DNA of 64,000 nt from positions 434,001-498,000 of the forward strand of contig KB445808.1 of NCBI GenBank assembly GCA_000320605.2. The letters are read 5' to 3'. The DNA is from Gelatoporia subvermispora B (Eukaryota; Basidiomycota; Agaricomycetes; Polyporales; Gelatoporiaceae). Of this stretch, positions 12,001 to 24,014 are shown piece after piece; positions within the stretch are counted from its first letter, which is position 1, and each line of letters begins with the position of its first letter. A model generated the notes under the pieces. That model was not told the origin of the DNA. It searched no databases and saw nothing but the letters and a program-made list of their open reading frames with translations. The translations under genes were made by a program, and so were the position numbers.

Positions 12001-13577
12001 CTGAAGGACTCGAGCCGCGATCACTTGCAGAAGCCAAACGCTGTCCAGACTGGCCGCGATGGGAAGAGGCCATAGCCGAAGAACTAGGGAGGCTCGTGAA
12101 GGCGGGAACTTGGGAGCTGGTAGAGAAGCCGTCAGACGTCAACATCGTAGGCAGCAAATGGGTCTTCAAGATAAAGAAGAACGCCGCCGGAGATATCGAA
12201 AAATACAAAGCAAGATTGGTCGCTCAAGGTTACACGCAAGTTCCGGGTGTAGACTATTTCGACACGTTCGCGCCGGTAGCGAAGCTATCGTCTATTCGCA
12301 CCATACTCGCGCTTGCAGCCAAAAATGGCTGGCCAGTACACCAGATGGACGTCAAGAGCGCCTACCTGTATGGTAAGCTTGACGAAAACGAACAGATCTA
12401 CATGTCGCAACCGCCCGGATATCATGCTTCCGGCAGCCAAGGCAAGGTACTCCGCCTATGCAAGGCCCTCTACGGCCTGAAGCAAAGTGGCCGCCGCTGG
12501 TACCAAACCTTCTGGGGTATTCTGATCGAGATCGGGTTTGTACGCTGCGAGGTAGACCACGCAGTATTCTACATACACTATCCGAATGGCGACATCGTCA
12601 TCCTCGCTGTACACGTTGACGACCTAACTCTGGTGGCGAACGAACTTGCCCTCCTGCTCCGCGTCAAGGACCAATTGAAGGCTCGACTCGAGATGACAGA
12701 CCTTGGCGACATACACTGGTTGCTGGGAATCGAAGTCCGACGCGACACCGACGCTCACACGATATCCCTTTCACAGAAGTCTTACATCGACTCTATGCTT
12801 ACCCGCTACGGTCTATCTGATGCTAAGCCGCTCTCGACGCCCATGGATACGCACTCGCAGCTCACCAAGGCTCAATGTCCCACTACACCACGAGAGTTCG
12901 CCGAGATGCGCGACGTCCCGTATCGGGAAGCCGTAGGTTCGCTCATGTATGCAGCGTTGGGAACGCGACCCGACATTGCCTATGCTGTCGGGATACTTGC
13001 CCGCTTCTCCGAGAACCCGGGAAGAGCGCACTGGGAGGCCACCAAGAGGGTGTTCCGATATCTGAAGGGCACGAAGGACTGGTGGCTTGTACTAGGCGGT
13101 GGAGACAATGGGATGGTAGGTTACACCGACGCCGACGGAATGTCACACGAAGATCGCCACGCCATATCGGGATACGCCTTTATGATCGATGGAGGCGCTG
13201 TATCGTGGAGTTCAAAACGACAAGAAATCGTCGCGCTATCGACTACCGAGGCAGAATATGTCGCAGCGACTCACGCCGCTAAAGAGGCGATCTGGTTGCG
13301 CTCGTTTGTCTCCGAAGTTTTCAAGCCCATGCAAGGGCCGATGCCAATGAAGTCGGACAATCAATCCGCTATCGCCATCGCTCAAAACGATCAATTCCAC
13401 GCTCGAACGAAACATATCGATATACGCTTCCATTTCGTGCGATGGGCCATCGAAGATGGCAAGATCTCACTTGAATACTGCCCCACCGACGACATGGTGG
13501 CGGACACGCTTACCAAGGCCCTCCCCAGTCCAAAAGCGAAACACTTCGCACATGCGCTCGGCCTCCGCCCGTCTTGA
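9090..13577 (+). CDS. Copia gag-pol polyprotein
   Basis: One 1495-residue frame without stops. In order: gag with a CCHC zinc knuckle (CWNCNGTGHRKDQC, about residue 301), a very acidic linker (about 340-450), aspartic protease DSGAT (about 455), the pre-integrase HRRLGH motif (about 588) and zinc-binding CKAC, an integrase core with LQSDRGGEYL and PEQNGIAERLN, reverse transcriptase with FAPVAKLSSIRTILALA (about 1060) and the catalytic HVDD (about 1177), and RNase H with YTDADG (about 1345) and the STTEAEYVA segment. All key acidic residues look present. The ATG at 9090 is needed because the gag domain begins within 20 residues and no later Met precedes it; this places the start inside the primer-binding site. 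Gag and Pol are in one frame, so no frameshift signal is needed. Confidence 0.95.
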   Translation: MSPAAAEHDDPRDGISGVPQLKADGSNWPVFKTRMTWALDARDLLGHLTGEDAEPVDPLADWAQGTGPLPSAVEDVGDGEEEVVAPARPPQLTQKDKKIHEQYILRLKEWRKREAKARDLLARRVPDTVLRRMKRNGDTVAEMWDWITGEFEDKTPLVQSNALERFQTLRCSDGGNVAKHLDVLGEMVEELSAIGVDVSDKDYSAQILKSVPSQFADYLSGMMNAGRLLGHEISPDQAIQFLKQDYERKRLSSSVSGRSKPAKEEKEAAYSADVGCPRRDNRRGRGSGSNQKGAARKGPICWNCNGTGHRKDQCPSPKDDNKQPKADTPKTTETANTAVVEDSDVKYGWLASVSESECESDNDTMFSTYFEGDEPESDDGMPGLQAVSDSDSEDEDFLAGLESDDDEPFQSVYFTAPAEWSTDGEDEDESDEDIDVEEAALVHNTPCPSRVDLYDSGATRHLSPFRDRFVSFTEIVPKPINAANQQRFHAVAVGDMVVDVPNGRETSQLRLRDVLYAPQMGVTLVSVGCIDAAGYSALFASGRCQIRNGSGEVVGEIVRSGGLYRVDNGAEEANQASHVEVVTLEELHRRLGHAAPEACQRLVNRGLVTGVKLVGTQTVPFCKACVFAKSRRRPIPKERLSPPADEVGDKIHTDVWGPADVATLGGKKYFVGFTDDKSRLSATYLMRHKSEVKRMYKKFRAWLKARFKKTIRVLQSDRGGEYLADELQEMLEEDGTQHQLTVHDTPEQNGIAERLNGILLVRVRALLHEGNLPKSLWGEALMHATWLKNRMTTKPLGPDTTPYEIAFGVKPDLSSLQTFGCTAWVHDPDGSKLGARAREGRWVGVDLQSKGHRIYWPRTRTVTVERSVVFKKTSSGAQLEGESMRPESSTSIEQDTPSEPVAPASSEPEQRTPRVRKPSAYVQRILEGVNTSSIPVGIRVAAETASLAIDEPQTSGGVCDEWAMATATADAEGLEPRSLAEAKRCPDWPRWEEAIAEELGRLVKAGTWELVEKPSDVNIVGSKWVFKIKKNAAGDIEKYKARLVAQGYTQVPGVDYFDTFAPVAKLSSIRTILALAAKNGWPVHQMDVKSAYLYGKLDENEQIYMSQPPGYHASGSQGKVLRLCKALYGLKQSGRRWYQTFWGILIEIGFVRCEVDHAVFYIHYPNGDIVILAVHVDDLTLVANELALLLRVKDQLKARLEMTDLGDIHWLLGIEVRRDTDAHTISLSQKSYIDSMLTRYGLSDAKPLSTPMDTHSQLTKAQCPTTPREFAEMRDVPYREAVGSLMYAALGTRPDIAYAVGILARFSENPGRAHWEATKRVFRYLKGTKDWWLVLGGGDNGMVGYTDADGMSHEDRHAISGYAFMIDGGAVSWSSKRQEIVALSTTEAEYVAATHAAKEAIWLRSFVSEVFKPMQGPMPMKSDNQSAIAIAQNDQFHARTKHIDIRFHFVRWAIEDGKISLEYCPTDDMVADTLTKALPSPKAKHFAHALGLRPS

Positions 13578-13584
13578 GGGGGAG

Positions 13585-13965
13585 TGTCGGAATTCAAGAG
13601 CGGCGGCGCCATCGCGTCACGCGCACGCACGCGCCACGGGCGGCGGTGCGCATCCAAAACGGGTAATCCGTGTCGTCCTAGTTAGTACGCCCGATCCCGA
13701 CATACGATACTTCCGTGTGCTGTATAGTTCTTATGTAATTCACTGTCTCTTTTTTTGTCCGAACTTTCGTAGTAGTCCCTCAGACTTGTTACCGCGTCTG
13801 AGGGTGAGCAGTATATTCCACGCTACCTAGATACATCCCGCTGACTGCTAGTAGTCTAACGACGTCTCCGTCGATTGTTCTAGGTACATAAATGATACAG
13901 ACTTATTACCGCGTCTGAGGTCTAACGACGTCTCCGTCGATTGTTCTAGACTTGCGCCGCTGTTA
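13585..13965 (+). repeat. 3' long terminal repeat of copia element
   Basis: 381 bases matching the 5' LTR at all but two positions; followed by TATTT, the target duplication. It contains the same paired hairpin modules as the 5' LTR. Confidence 0.95.
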
Positions 13966-14610
13966 TATTTCACATATCTGATCTGCTTTATGTTGTATTG
14001 CTGTACACCAACTGAAGTCCTAGCAATTTCCGGCGTACATCGAACCGAGATTTACTTGCTAGCGATGGCCTTGGACTTGAACTTGAACCTGGGCCTGACG
14101 CGACGCGTCGCGTCTTGACGCGATCACGTGCAAATCACGCTCCCGCTCTGGCCCGCGGACGGTCTCTTCAACTTGCGCCGCCCCTACTCTGACCTGACGG
14201 ATGATGCGGACGGCCGCGATGCTCGATCCACGCACCCTTTGAGCAGGATTCAGCGTTGTGCTTGTTATTCACCTCTCTACATAGGCATAGCTCCCCTTGT
14301 TGATCCCGCCTTGCGCCGACTGATCTACGACCCTCCCGCCCCGCTGATTCGCATAACGTATCATGTTATGTGTCCATGTTCCCGCTGAGTGCGTATCTGA
14401 ATGGAATTTGGATGGGGTAGCAAAAAACTGGCCGCAGGCCTCACACCAGCGGATCTTCTCTGCGTCGTTAAGCAAATGACAAGTACACTCCGCGATGGTT
14501 CCGCTTAGTCATAATTTGGGTACTTAAGCCACCGATCCGAAATGCCACAATCCATCTCCCCGCCACTATCTTGATGTTACACTTCGATGTATCACTACAA
14601 TCCCTCTAAA
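13966..14610. other. Intergenic region with GC palindrome
   Basis: About 640 bases between the copia element and family copy 3. A perfect 18-base palindrome lies at 14097-14114 (listed separately), with a CACGTG box about 10 bases downstream. No supported gene. An upstream in-frame ATG at 14587 could extend copy 3, but the ATG at 14611 reproduces the 47-codon first exon. Confidence 0.45.
14097..14114. repeat. Perfect 18-base CG-rich palindrome around ACGCGT
   Basis: The sequence GACGCGACG is followed by its exact reverse complement, centred on ACGCGT (the core of the fungal MluI cell-cycle box). CACGTG follows near 14124. A related arrangement (CGCGACACGCGTCGC, TTGACGCG and later CACGTG) occurs near 30690-30770. 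Whether these are binding sites or repeat fragments is unknown. Confidence 0.5.
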
Positions 14611-14869
14611 ATGAACGCAGGAATCATCACTCTGCTCCGGCCGGTGCTACAGAAGAGGTCTCTAGAGGAAGCCATACTTGCAGTCAAGGCGGCCAAGAGA
14701 TACCTTGCTCTTCGTGTTGCCTGTTTGCCGGATACCCTAAAGCCCGGAGCGGTGAGTGCAGTTCGATGCTTCGAATGGCCCGTAGCTCGAATAAAATTGT
14801 AGCCTTCTGAACTTGTGCGCCAAACCATACCAATGAAAAAACTGAAACCGATGCTGTTCGAACCACTTT

Positions 14870-15636
14870 CATCTGGAAAAACCTCATCTTCTAGAGGCTA
14901 CTAATTTTCNNNNNNNNNNNNNNNNNNNNNNNNNNNNNNNNNNNNNNNNNNNNNNNNNNNNNNNNNNNNNNNNNNNNNNNNNNNNNNNNNNNNNNNNNNN
15001 NNNNNNNNNNNNNNNNNNNNNNNNNNNNNNNNNNNNNNNNNNNNNNNNNNNNNNNNNNNNNNNNNNNNNNNNNNNNNNNNNNNNNNNNNNNNNNNNNNNN
15101 NNNNNNNNNNNNNNNNNNNNNNNNNNNNNNNNNNNNNNNNNNNNNNNNNNNNNNNNNNNNNNNNNNNNNNNNNNNNNNNNNNNNNNNNNNNNNNNNNNNN
15201 NNNNNNNNNNNNNNNNNNNNNNNNNNNNNNNNNNNNNNNNNNNNNNNNNNNNNNNNNNNNNNNNNNNNNNNNNNNNNNNNNNNNNNNNNNNNNNNNNNNN
15301 NNNNNNNNNNNNNNNNNNNNNNNNNNNNNNNNNNNNNNNNNNNNNNNNNNNNNNNNNNNNNNNNNNNNNNNNNNNNNNNNNNNNNNNNNNNNNNNNNNNN
15401 NNNNNNNNNNNNNNNNNNNNNNNNNNNNNNNNNNNNNNNNNNNNNNNNNNNNNNNNNNNNNNNNNNNNNNNNNNNNNNNNNNNNNNNNNNNNNNNNNNNN
15501 NNNNNNNNNNNNNNNNNNNNNNNNNNNNNNNNNNNNNNNNNNNNNNNNNNNNNNNNNNNNNNNNNNNNNNNNNNNNNNNNNNNNNNNNNNNNNNNNNNNN
15601 GTTAGTTGCCTCTAGAAAATGAGGTTTTTCCAGATG
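14870..15636. mobile_element. Inverted-repeat-bounded insertion (MITE-like DNA transposon), mostly unsequenced
   Basis: The left end (14870-14904, starting CATCTGGAAAAACCTCAT) and right end (15602-15636) are 35-base inverted repeats matching at 33 positions. They sit exactly where the coding sequence of the host gene is interrupted, and the gap of Ns lies between them. Apparent size is 767 bp if the gap length is true. A clean target-site duplication is not obvious (CTTTC on the left, CTTC on the right). Superfamily cannot be assigned without the interior. Confidence 0.7.
14910..15600. other. Assembly gap (691 Ns)
   Basis: A run of Ns. Its true length is unknown. It lies entirely between two inverted repeats, which may have caused the assembly failure. 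Confidence 1.
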
Positions 15637-15992
15637 CTTCGTTGGAACCGACCCCTCCTCGTATGTGCTACGGATACCCTGTGGACAAGAAGAAGTGCAT
15701 ACACATAGTCAAGGGTCTCAGACGACGTTCCAACATGGTGCCATATACCATTCTTGTCGCCATGTGTGATGCAGTGGCCCACATGGAGAAGCAGATTGGC
15801 CACGAGCTGGAAATAGAGACCGTATGGTGCGGTGGTAGTGACACCTTGATATTCTCTCTCTGCTGCAACTGGGACTCTCGCGAGGAGCTTGCACTAGCTG
15901 CGAAGGCCCTTCCAAAGCTGAAGCATATCTTGGAATTGACGGAGGATCCGATGTGGTATGTGGATGCGAACAATGACCGGTGGACTAAATAG

Positions 15993-16385
15993 GGCCTCGT
16001 CATAACCCCGACTCCGCTTCGGCTGTTGTGACCGAGCCATAGGAGATAATCGCCGTCATTGACATGATTGCTCTTCCATACCAGTACTGCCTACACGGCA
16101 TATTCCTCTATGGTTTGAATACCGCAGACGGGTCCACTGGAGATTTTCTTGCCCTGTCCAATTGTATATCGCCAAGTATTCGATTGCGGAATGGAGAGAT
16201 AATTTTCGCAAACCCACAGTATCAATATGAACGAAACGTATGATACTGAAAGGCCGAATTGCGATGTATTCCGGTTCGAATTCAGGTCGTGGGTCATACA
16301 CAGGATGAGTGAAAAGTATACACATGTATTAATACAGGCAACAGGTTCAGGAAGACGACTTCCGGCCCACCCTGGGATAACGCGG
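15993..16385. other. Spacer between family copies 3 and 4
   Basis: About 390 bases lying between the convergent 3' ends of copy 3 and the minus-strand copy 4 relic. No other feature seen. Confidence 0.45.
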
Positions 16386-16823
16386 TCATTTTCGCCACCA
16401 CCAGTACTCGCTATCAAGGTACCACTATGGCTGCTCCTCGGTGCCTGATATCTTCTGCACTTGAGGTACGATCTCATCGATTCGCTCGCATTCATTCTCT
16501 TTTCGCCAGTCCCAGTTGGTACACAGCGAGAGAATGAGCATATACTGACCTTGGTACCAGCCATTCTTCATCTCGACCTTGTGCCGAATCGTGACCGAAA
16601 TACACTGGGCTGCGTAGGGACTGGCCACCGCCGGGTGGCCGGTGAATTTGCCGTCTCGAACCCCAAAGCCCGTGCTCAGCGCTATGGACACGAGATTGGC
16701 CATGTTGACACGAAACGCATGATGTATCAGAGGAGGGAACGGCTCGATGTCATGTGGCCTGTATAGAAAAGGTTCGAGCTTGTCAAGCGCCGGAGTCGTA
16801 GCGGCGACTTCTTCACTCCGGTT
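16386..16823 (-). pseudogene. Unrecognised ~190-residue family, copy 4 (degenerate, inverted)
   Basis: On the minus strand, an acceptor at 16824-16826 opens RSEEVAATTPALDKL, then IEPFPPLIHHAFRV (aligned with PPRMCYGY of the other copies), LILSLCTNWDW (aligned with SLCSNWD), and TEEQP followed by an in-frame TAG at 16425-16427, after which WYLDSEYWWW continues in frame to TGA at 16386-16388. In the intact copies a lysine sits where this TAG is. No 47-codon first exon can be recognised upstream. The copy is therefore diverged, inverted and probably dead, though a truncated product ending at the TAG is possible. Confidence 0.6.
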
Positions 16824-17386
16824 CTGTTAGATTTACTGCATGGGTATCCATATACCATGAAAATAGAAACGGCAACCGCCGACTGTTATGAAGATGAAAG
16901 CACGCACGGTGGACTGGAGACCTGGTGGCAAGTTTGCTCTACGACCGACGAGCTAGGCCTTGAGTTTCTCGCTCAAGATGCTCCTTCTTTCTTCGCGGGT
17001 CAAAGGCATTTTGACATGAAGTGAGCGACGGGACACAAATGCTGGTGGTAGTGGATTGTAAGCTTGTGCAGTGTGTCGGCGCGAGCCTCAAGCTAAGGGC
17101 TCTCGAGGGGCGGCCGCGCGACGAACTCGGGGACGCGCCTGTCACGTGTCAACTTTCTGCCATCGAAGGCGGATAAACTCTCTGCCACGAGAGTCGAGAC
17201 CATGAGGCTCTGTTCAACTCTATTCATGCGACGCCCACCGTCGTCCGGAAGGGCAGTCGATCGTGATCACAATGAGATCCAGTCTTACTGAATATGAAGG
17301 TATAGAGATGTATGACTGCAACAGTATCCACGTATAATATATCTACCAGATGGGCGTTATTAGACAATACGACAACATACAGACCC
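16824..17386. other. Intergenic region
   Basis: About 560 bases. The lost first exon of family copy 4 would be expected here on the minus strand but is not recognisable. The 3' end of the ATPase gene should also terminate here. Confidence 0.4.
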
Positions 17387-21378
<3,992 letters not shown>

Positions 21379-21753
21379 AGCTAGGATAGAACAGGCGACA
21401 AGAGCGAGTTGTGGGGTATCTTAGAGTGTCATATAGCGAACGTGACGGATCGTAATTCTGGGCCGAGCGGATTGGAGGCTACTCGCCAAGATGACCAATT
21501 TATGTAGAAGTTACAGCCTCAGAGACCGAGAAAGCAGTCAAGACGATTCCAGTCGATATGAACGTCCAGAAGACCAAAATTAGAGCGAAGATTTGAATGG
21601 TCGAGGGGAGGACTGCGCACCGAATGCGGGCGAGTTACAAGCGCCAAAACACCGCCAGGTCAATCGAGCGCCAGTTTTGGCGTCTGTTTCAACCATTCAC
21701 TCTCTTCGTCCATATACTCTTCCTAATCACCTTCAACCTAGACTTTCGCAAAC
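21379..21753. promoter_or_regulatory. Shared divergent promoter region, PMR1 / CWC15
   Basis: 375 bases between two divergent start codons. No strong TATA box is seen; a pyrimidine-rich stretch precedes the CWC15 ATG. Position alone supports promoter function. Confidence 0.5.
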
Positions 21754-22825
21754 ATGTCTACAGCACACAGACCTACATGGGACCCTGCGCAGGCGAAAGA
21801 CGTCAAGGGCGGCTCGCGGCAGTTTTCCGTGCGCGACATGGCCGCACACACCAAGCTCAAGTTTCGGTGCGTCACCTTACAACATCGCTCGCATCTAACA
21901 GTTGTATTGATCTCACATTGACATTGTTCATTGTGGTCACAGACAACCTGGACAGACATCTACAGCCGAGGTTGCAAAGCGCGACCTGCGTATGGAACTC
22001 CTGGCCGCGGAGGCGGAAGCTCGGGATAAGAAGCGGAAGGCGGAGGGCAAGCCATCACTCGCGGTCGAGTCCGCCTCTGGTGGTGCCGCAGCGCAGGATG
22101 ATGAGTCGAATAAGCGCCGCAAGCTGCTCCAGGAGGCGTTGGAGTTGGACAAAGACGAGGATGAGGACGATGCGAGTGAGAAGGGGAAGAAGGACAAGGA
22201 CGAGGATGAAGATGAAGACGAGTACGTGATCACCGTTCACTGTGAAGGAGTCTCGGATGCTTGTATGCTAATGACATGAAAGCGAGGACGAGGATGAGGA
22301 CGACGAAGAGGACGACACCGCAGAGCTGCTGCGCGAGCTGGAGAAAATCAAGCGCGAGCGGGCAGCGGAGAAGGAGCGACAGGAGCATGAGCAGTCTGCC
22401 GCCTCAGCCGCCGCGCGAGAGGTGGAGGTTGCGACCGCAAACCCTCTGCTTAACCTCGCTGCTGCTCTGGGGCAGAACCCCAACGGCGTGAACACGACGG
22501 TGCCGGGGACGTTTGCTGTGAAGCGGAGATGGGATGATGGTATGTTCCTCTTTGTTGAACGTTGATGCTTCGCTGACGGCCTCTCGCAGACCTCATCTTC
22601 AAGAACCAGGCGATGAGCGCGAGAGACAAGGACAGGTCATCAGGTCAATTTGTCAACGATCTGCTGCGGACAGAATTCCACAAGTACGTCTGTCGGTCCT
22701 ATACTCGTATGTCCATATGGTACTGACCCTGGCGACCATTACAGAAAGTTCATGGCAAAGTTCATTAAGGTGCGTTCTCATGCCATGCCGACCTGCGCTC
22801 TCAGACTCATATATCATTCCAGTAA
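21754..22825 (+). CDS. CWC15: Spliceosome-associated protein CWC15
   Basis: Six exons: 21754-21866, 21943-22221, 22283-22539, 22590-22683, 22745-22769 and a stop-only exon 22823-22825; 256 residues. Cwc15/Cwf15 belongs to the Prp19/NineTeen-associated set of the active spliceosome. Diagnostic are the N-terminus MSTAHRPTWDPAQ and the C-terminus RRWDDDLIFKNQA...FVNDLLRTEFHKKFMAKFIK; between them lies a long Asp/Glu/Lys stretch (about residues 90-140). The fifth exon is only 25 bases. After FIK the donor GTGCGT and the acceptor CAG bring TAA into frame at once, so the last exon contributes only the stop codon. If that intron is kept, translation runs on into unrelated sequence. Confidence 0.93.
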
Positions 22826-24014
22826 TCATATATCTGATGTTGTATTTTATGTCATGGACTGTTCCTTGGTGTCTCTGGTGTCCCTCCGTTCTATATTCAG
22901 ATTACCCGACGTCATGCTTCCACCGCAATTTATCTCGGAAGTACGATCACCGCTTGCATCAAGCATACTGTCACGCACTTTGCACCTGCAAGCATCGCCA
23001 GCAACCGGCAGTAACGATTTGTTGCCTGCGGACCATCGGCGGACTATGTACACACCCAGTTCTAGCGTCATGTCGCCCCCCATCACGCGCTACGTGGCAG
23101 ATCGCCCCGGCGATGGCATTTGTGTCCACCATCCTGGCATAGTGCACATTGCCACAGCATCCACGTCGTCCAGGCCGGAGGCCGGACAGTTGATGACTTG
23201 CTAACCTATTCCGGCGCCTCCAAGTCCCACCGGAAGCGCCTGACTGCCAGTCCGGCACAGGCCGCTGGGGACCCGTGCGTGTACATTGTGGGCCTGTGGC
23301 GTCGGGGCGGATCTGCCGTTGAAGGTTATGCCCGGTCCCGCGCGCTTCCAGCAGCGCGTCGGCTTCGGTGGTTCTCGGTGGCGAGCAGTTTTTGGCATCC
23401 TTGCTACTTGGAACATGGGCGCTGTGGTCTTCCGAAACGCGAAAAAGTCGAAACGCTTGATGTTTGGACATACACTTGTGATCCGTTGACCACATCTTTC
23501 GCTGTGCACGTCTGCGCTTTGTCGTGTGCCGGGTATGGGCAAGCTCGCGCGTCGTCGTGCGCGAGTTCTATTCTATTTGGGCAGCTCGCTAACCTCGGAA
23601 CAGTAGTAGTCATTCATGATGAGACAAAGTTATGCGCTTGCGCCCTGCACTAGAACAGAGTCTCAATCAAACCGCCCCTCGCCGGCATCTCCAGCCACAC
23701 ATCAGGCAAATAGCAGGATGGGGAATCGCTGGAATTTTGGTGTTTTGGCTGTGTACCCGAGGGTATGTCTACACTAAGGAGGATATACGCTAGTACGCTA
23801 CACGAGGCTGCTGTCCGAGACCGATCCAGTAGTACACATAGTGGTACAAATCCACGGACATGGGGCACGCGAACATATCTTACAATGTACATGACTCTTC
23901 TTTTTCTTGATACCTCTGCCCGCGCCCGCGCTCGCACCGGAGGGGCCTCCGCGCCGCCCTCCGCGGGCACCCACACTCGGCACGTGCAAGGGCAACACAC
24001 ACACACCCCGCCGC
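22826..24014. other. Intergenic region
   Basis: About 1.2 kb between the convergent CWC15 and molybdenum-cofactor-sulfurase-like genes. Long overlapping ORFs occur on both strands (22534-23204, 22971-23653), but none has a motif and they overlap antisense, as expected by chance in GC-rich DNA. Confidence 0.45.

Larger units (their letters stand above)
8705..13965 (+). mobile_element. Ty1/copia LTR retrotransposon, apparently intact
   Basis: A 5261-bp element with 381-bp LTRs that are about 99.5% identical, a 5-bp TATTT target duplication (8700-8704 and 13966-13970), a primer-binding-site-like GGTTATGAGCC directly after the 5' LTR (9086), one long gag-pol frame, and a purine tract (GAGGGGGAG, 13576-13584) directly before the 3' LTR. 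Domain order protease, integrase, reverse transcriptase, RNase H defines copia rather than gypsy. Near-identical L​TRs and an open frame point to a recent, possibly still active, insertion. It landed in the spacer between two members of the unknown tandem family. Confidence 0.95.
14611..15992 (+). pseudogene. Unrecognised ~190-residue family, copy 3, split by an inverted-repeat insertion
   Basis: Exon 1 is 14611-14751 (47 codons, ending LPDTLKPGA). Exon 2 begins at about 14802 (SELVRQTIPM...MLFEPLS) and is interrupted at about 14870. Coding similarity resumes just after 15636 (SLEPTPPRMCYGY) and continues through VWCGGSDTLIFSLCCNWD and MWYVDANNDRWT to TAG at 15990-15992. Compared with copies 1 and 2, the two halves join with no missing residues at the insertion point. 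The insertion adds a TAA stop soon after its left end, so the gene is broken unless the insert is spliced out. Most of the insert is an assembly gap. Confidence 0.75.

Noticed and set aside
16265..16290. GGTTCGAATTC resembling a tRNA T-arm
   Set aside because: The flanks do not form a T-stem or acceptor stem.
22971..23653. Overlapping ORFs on both strands after CWC15
   Set aside because: Antisense overlap, no motif, no splice-consistent extension.
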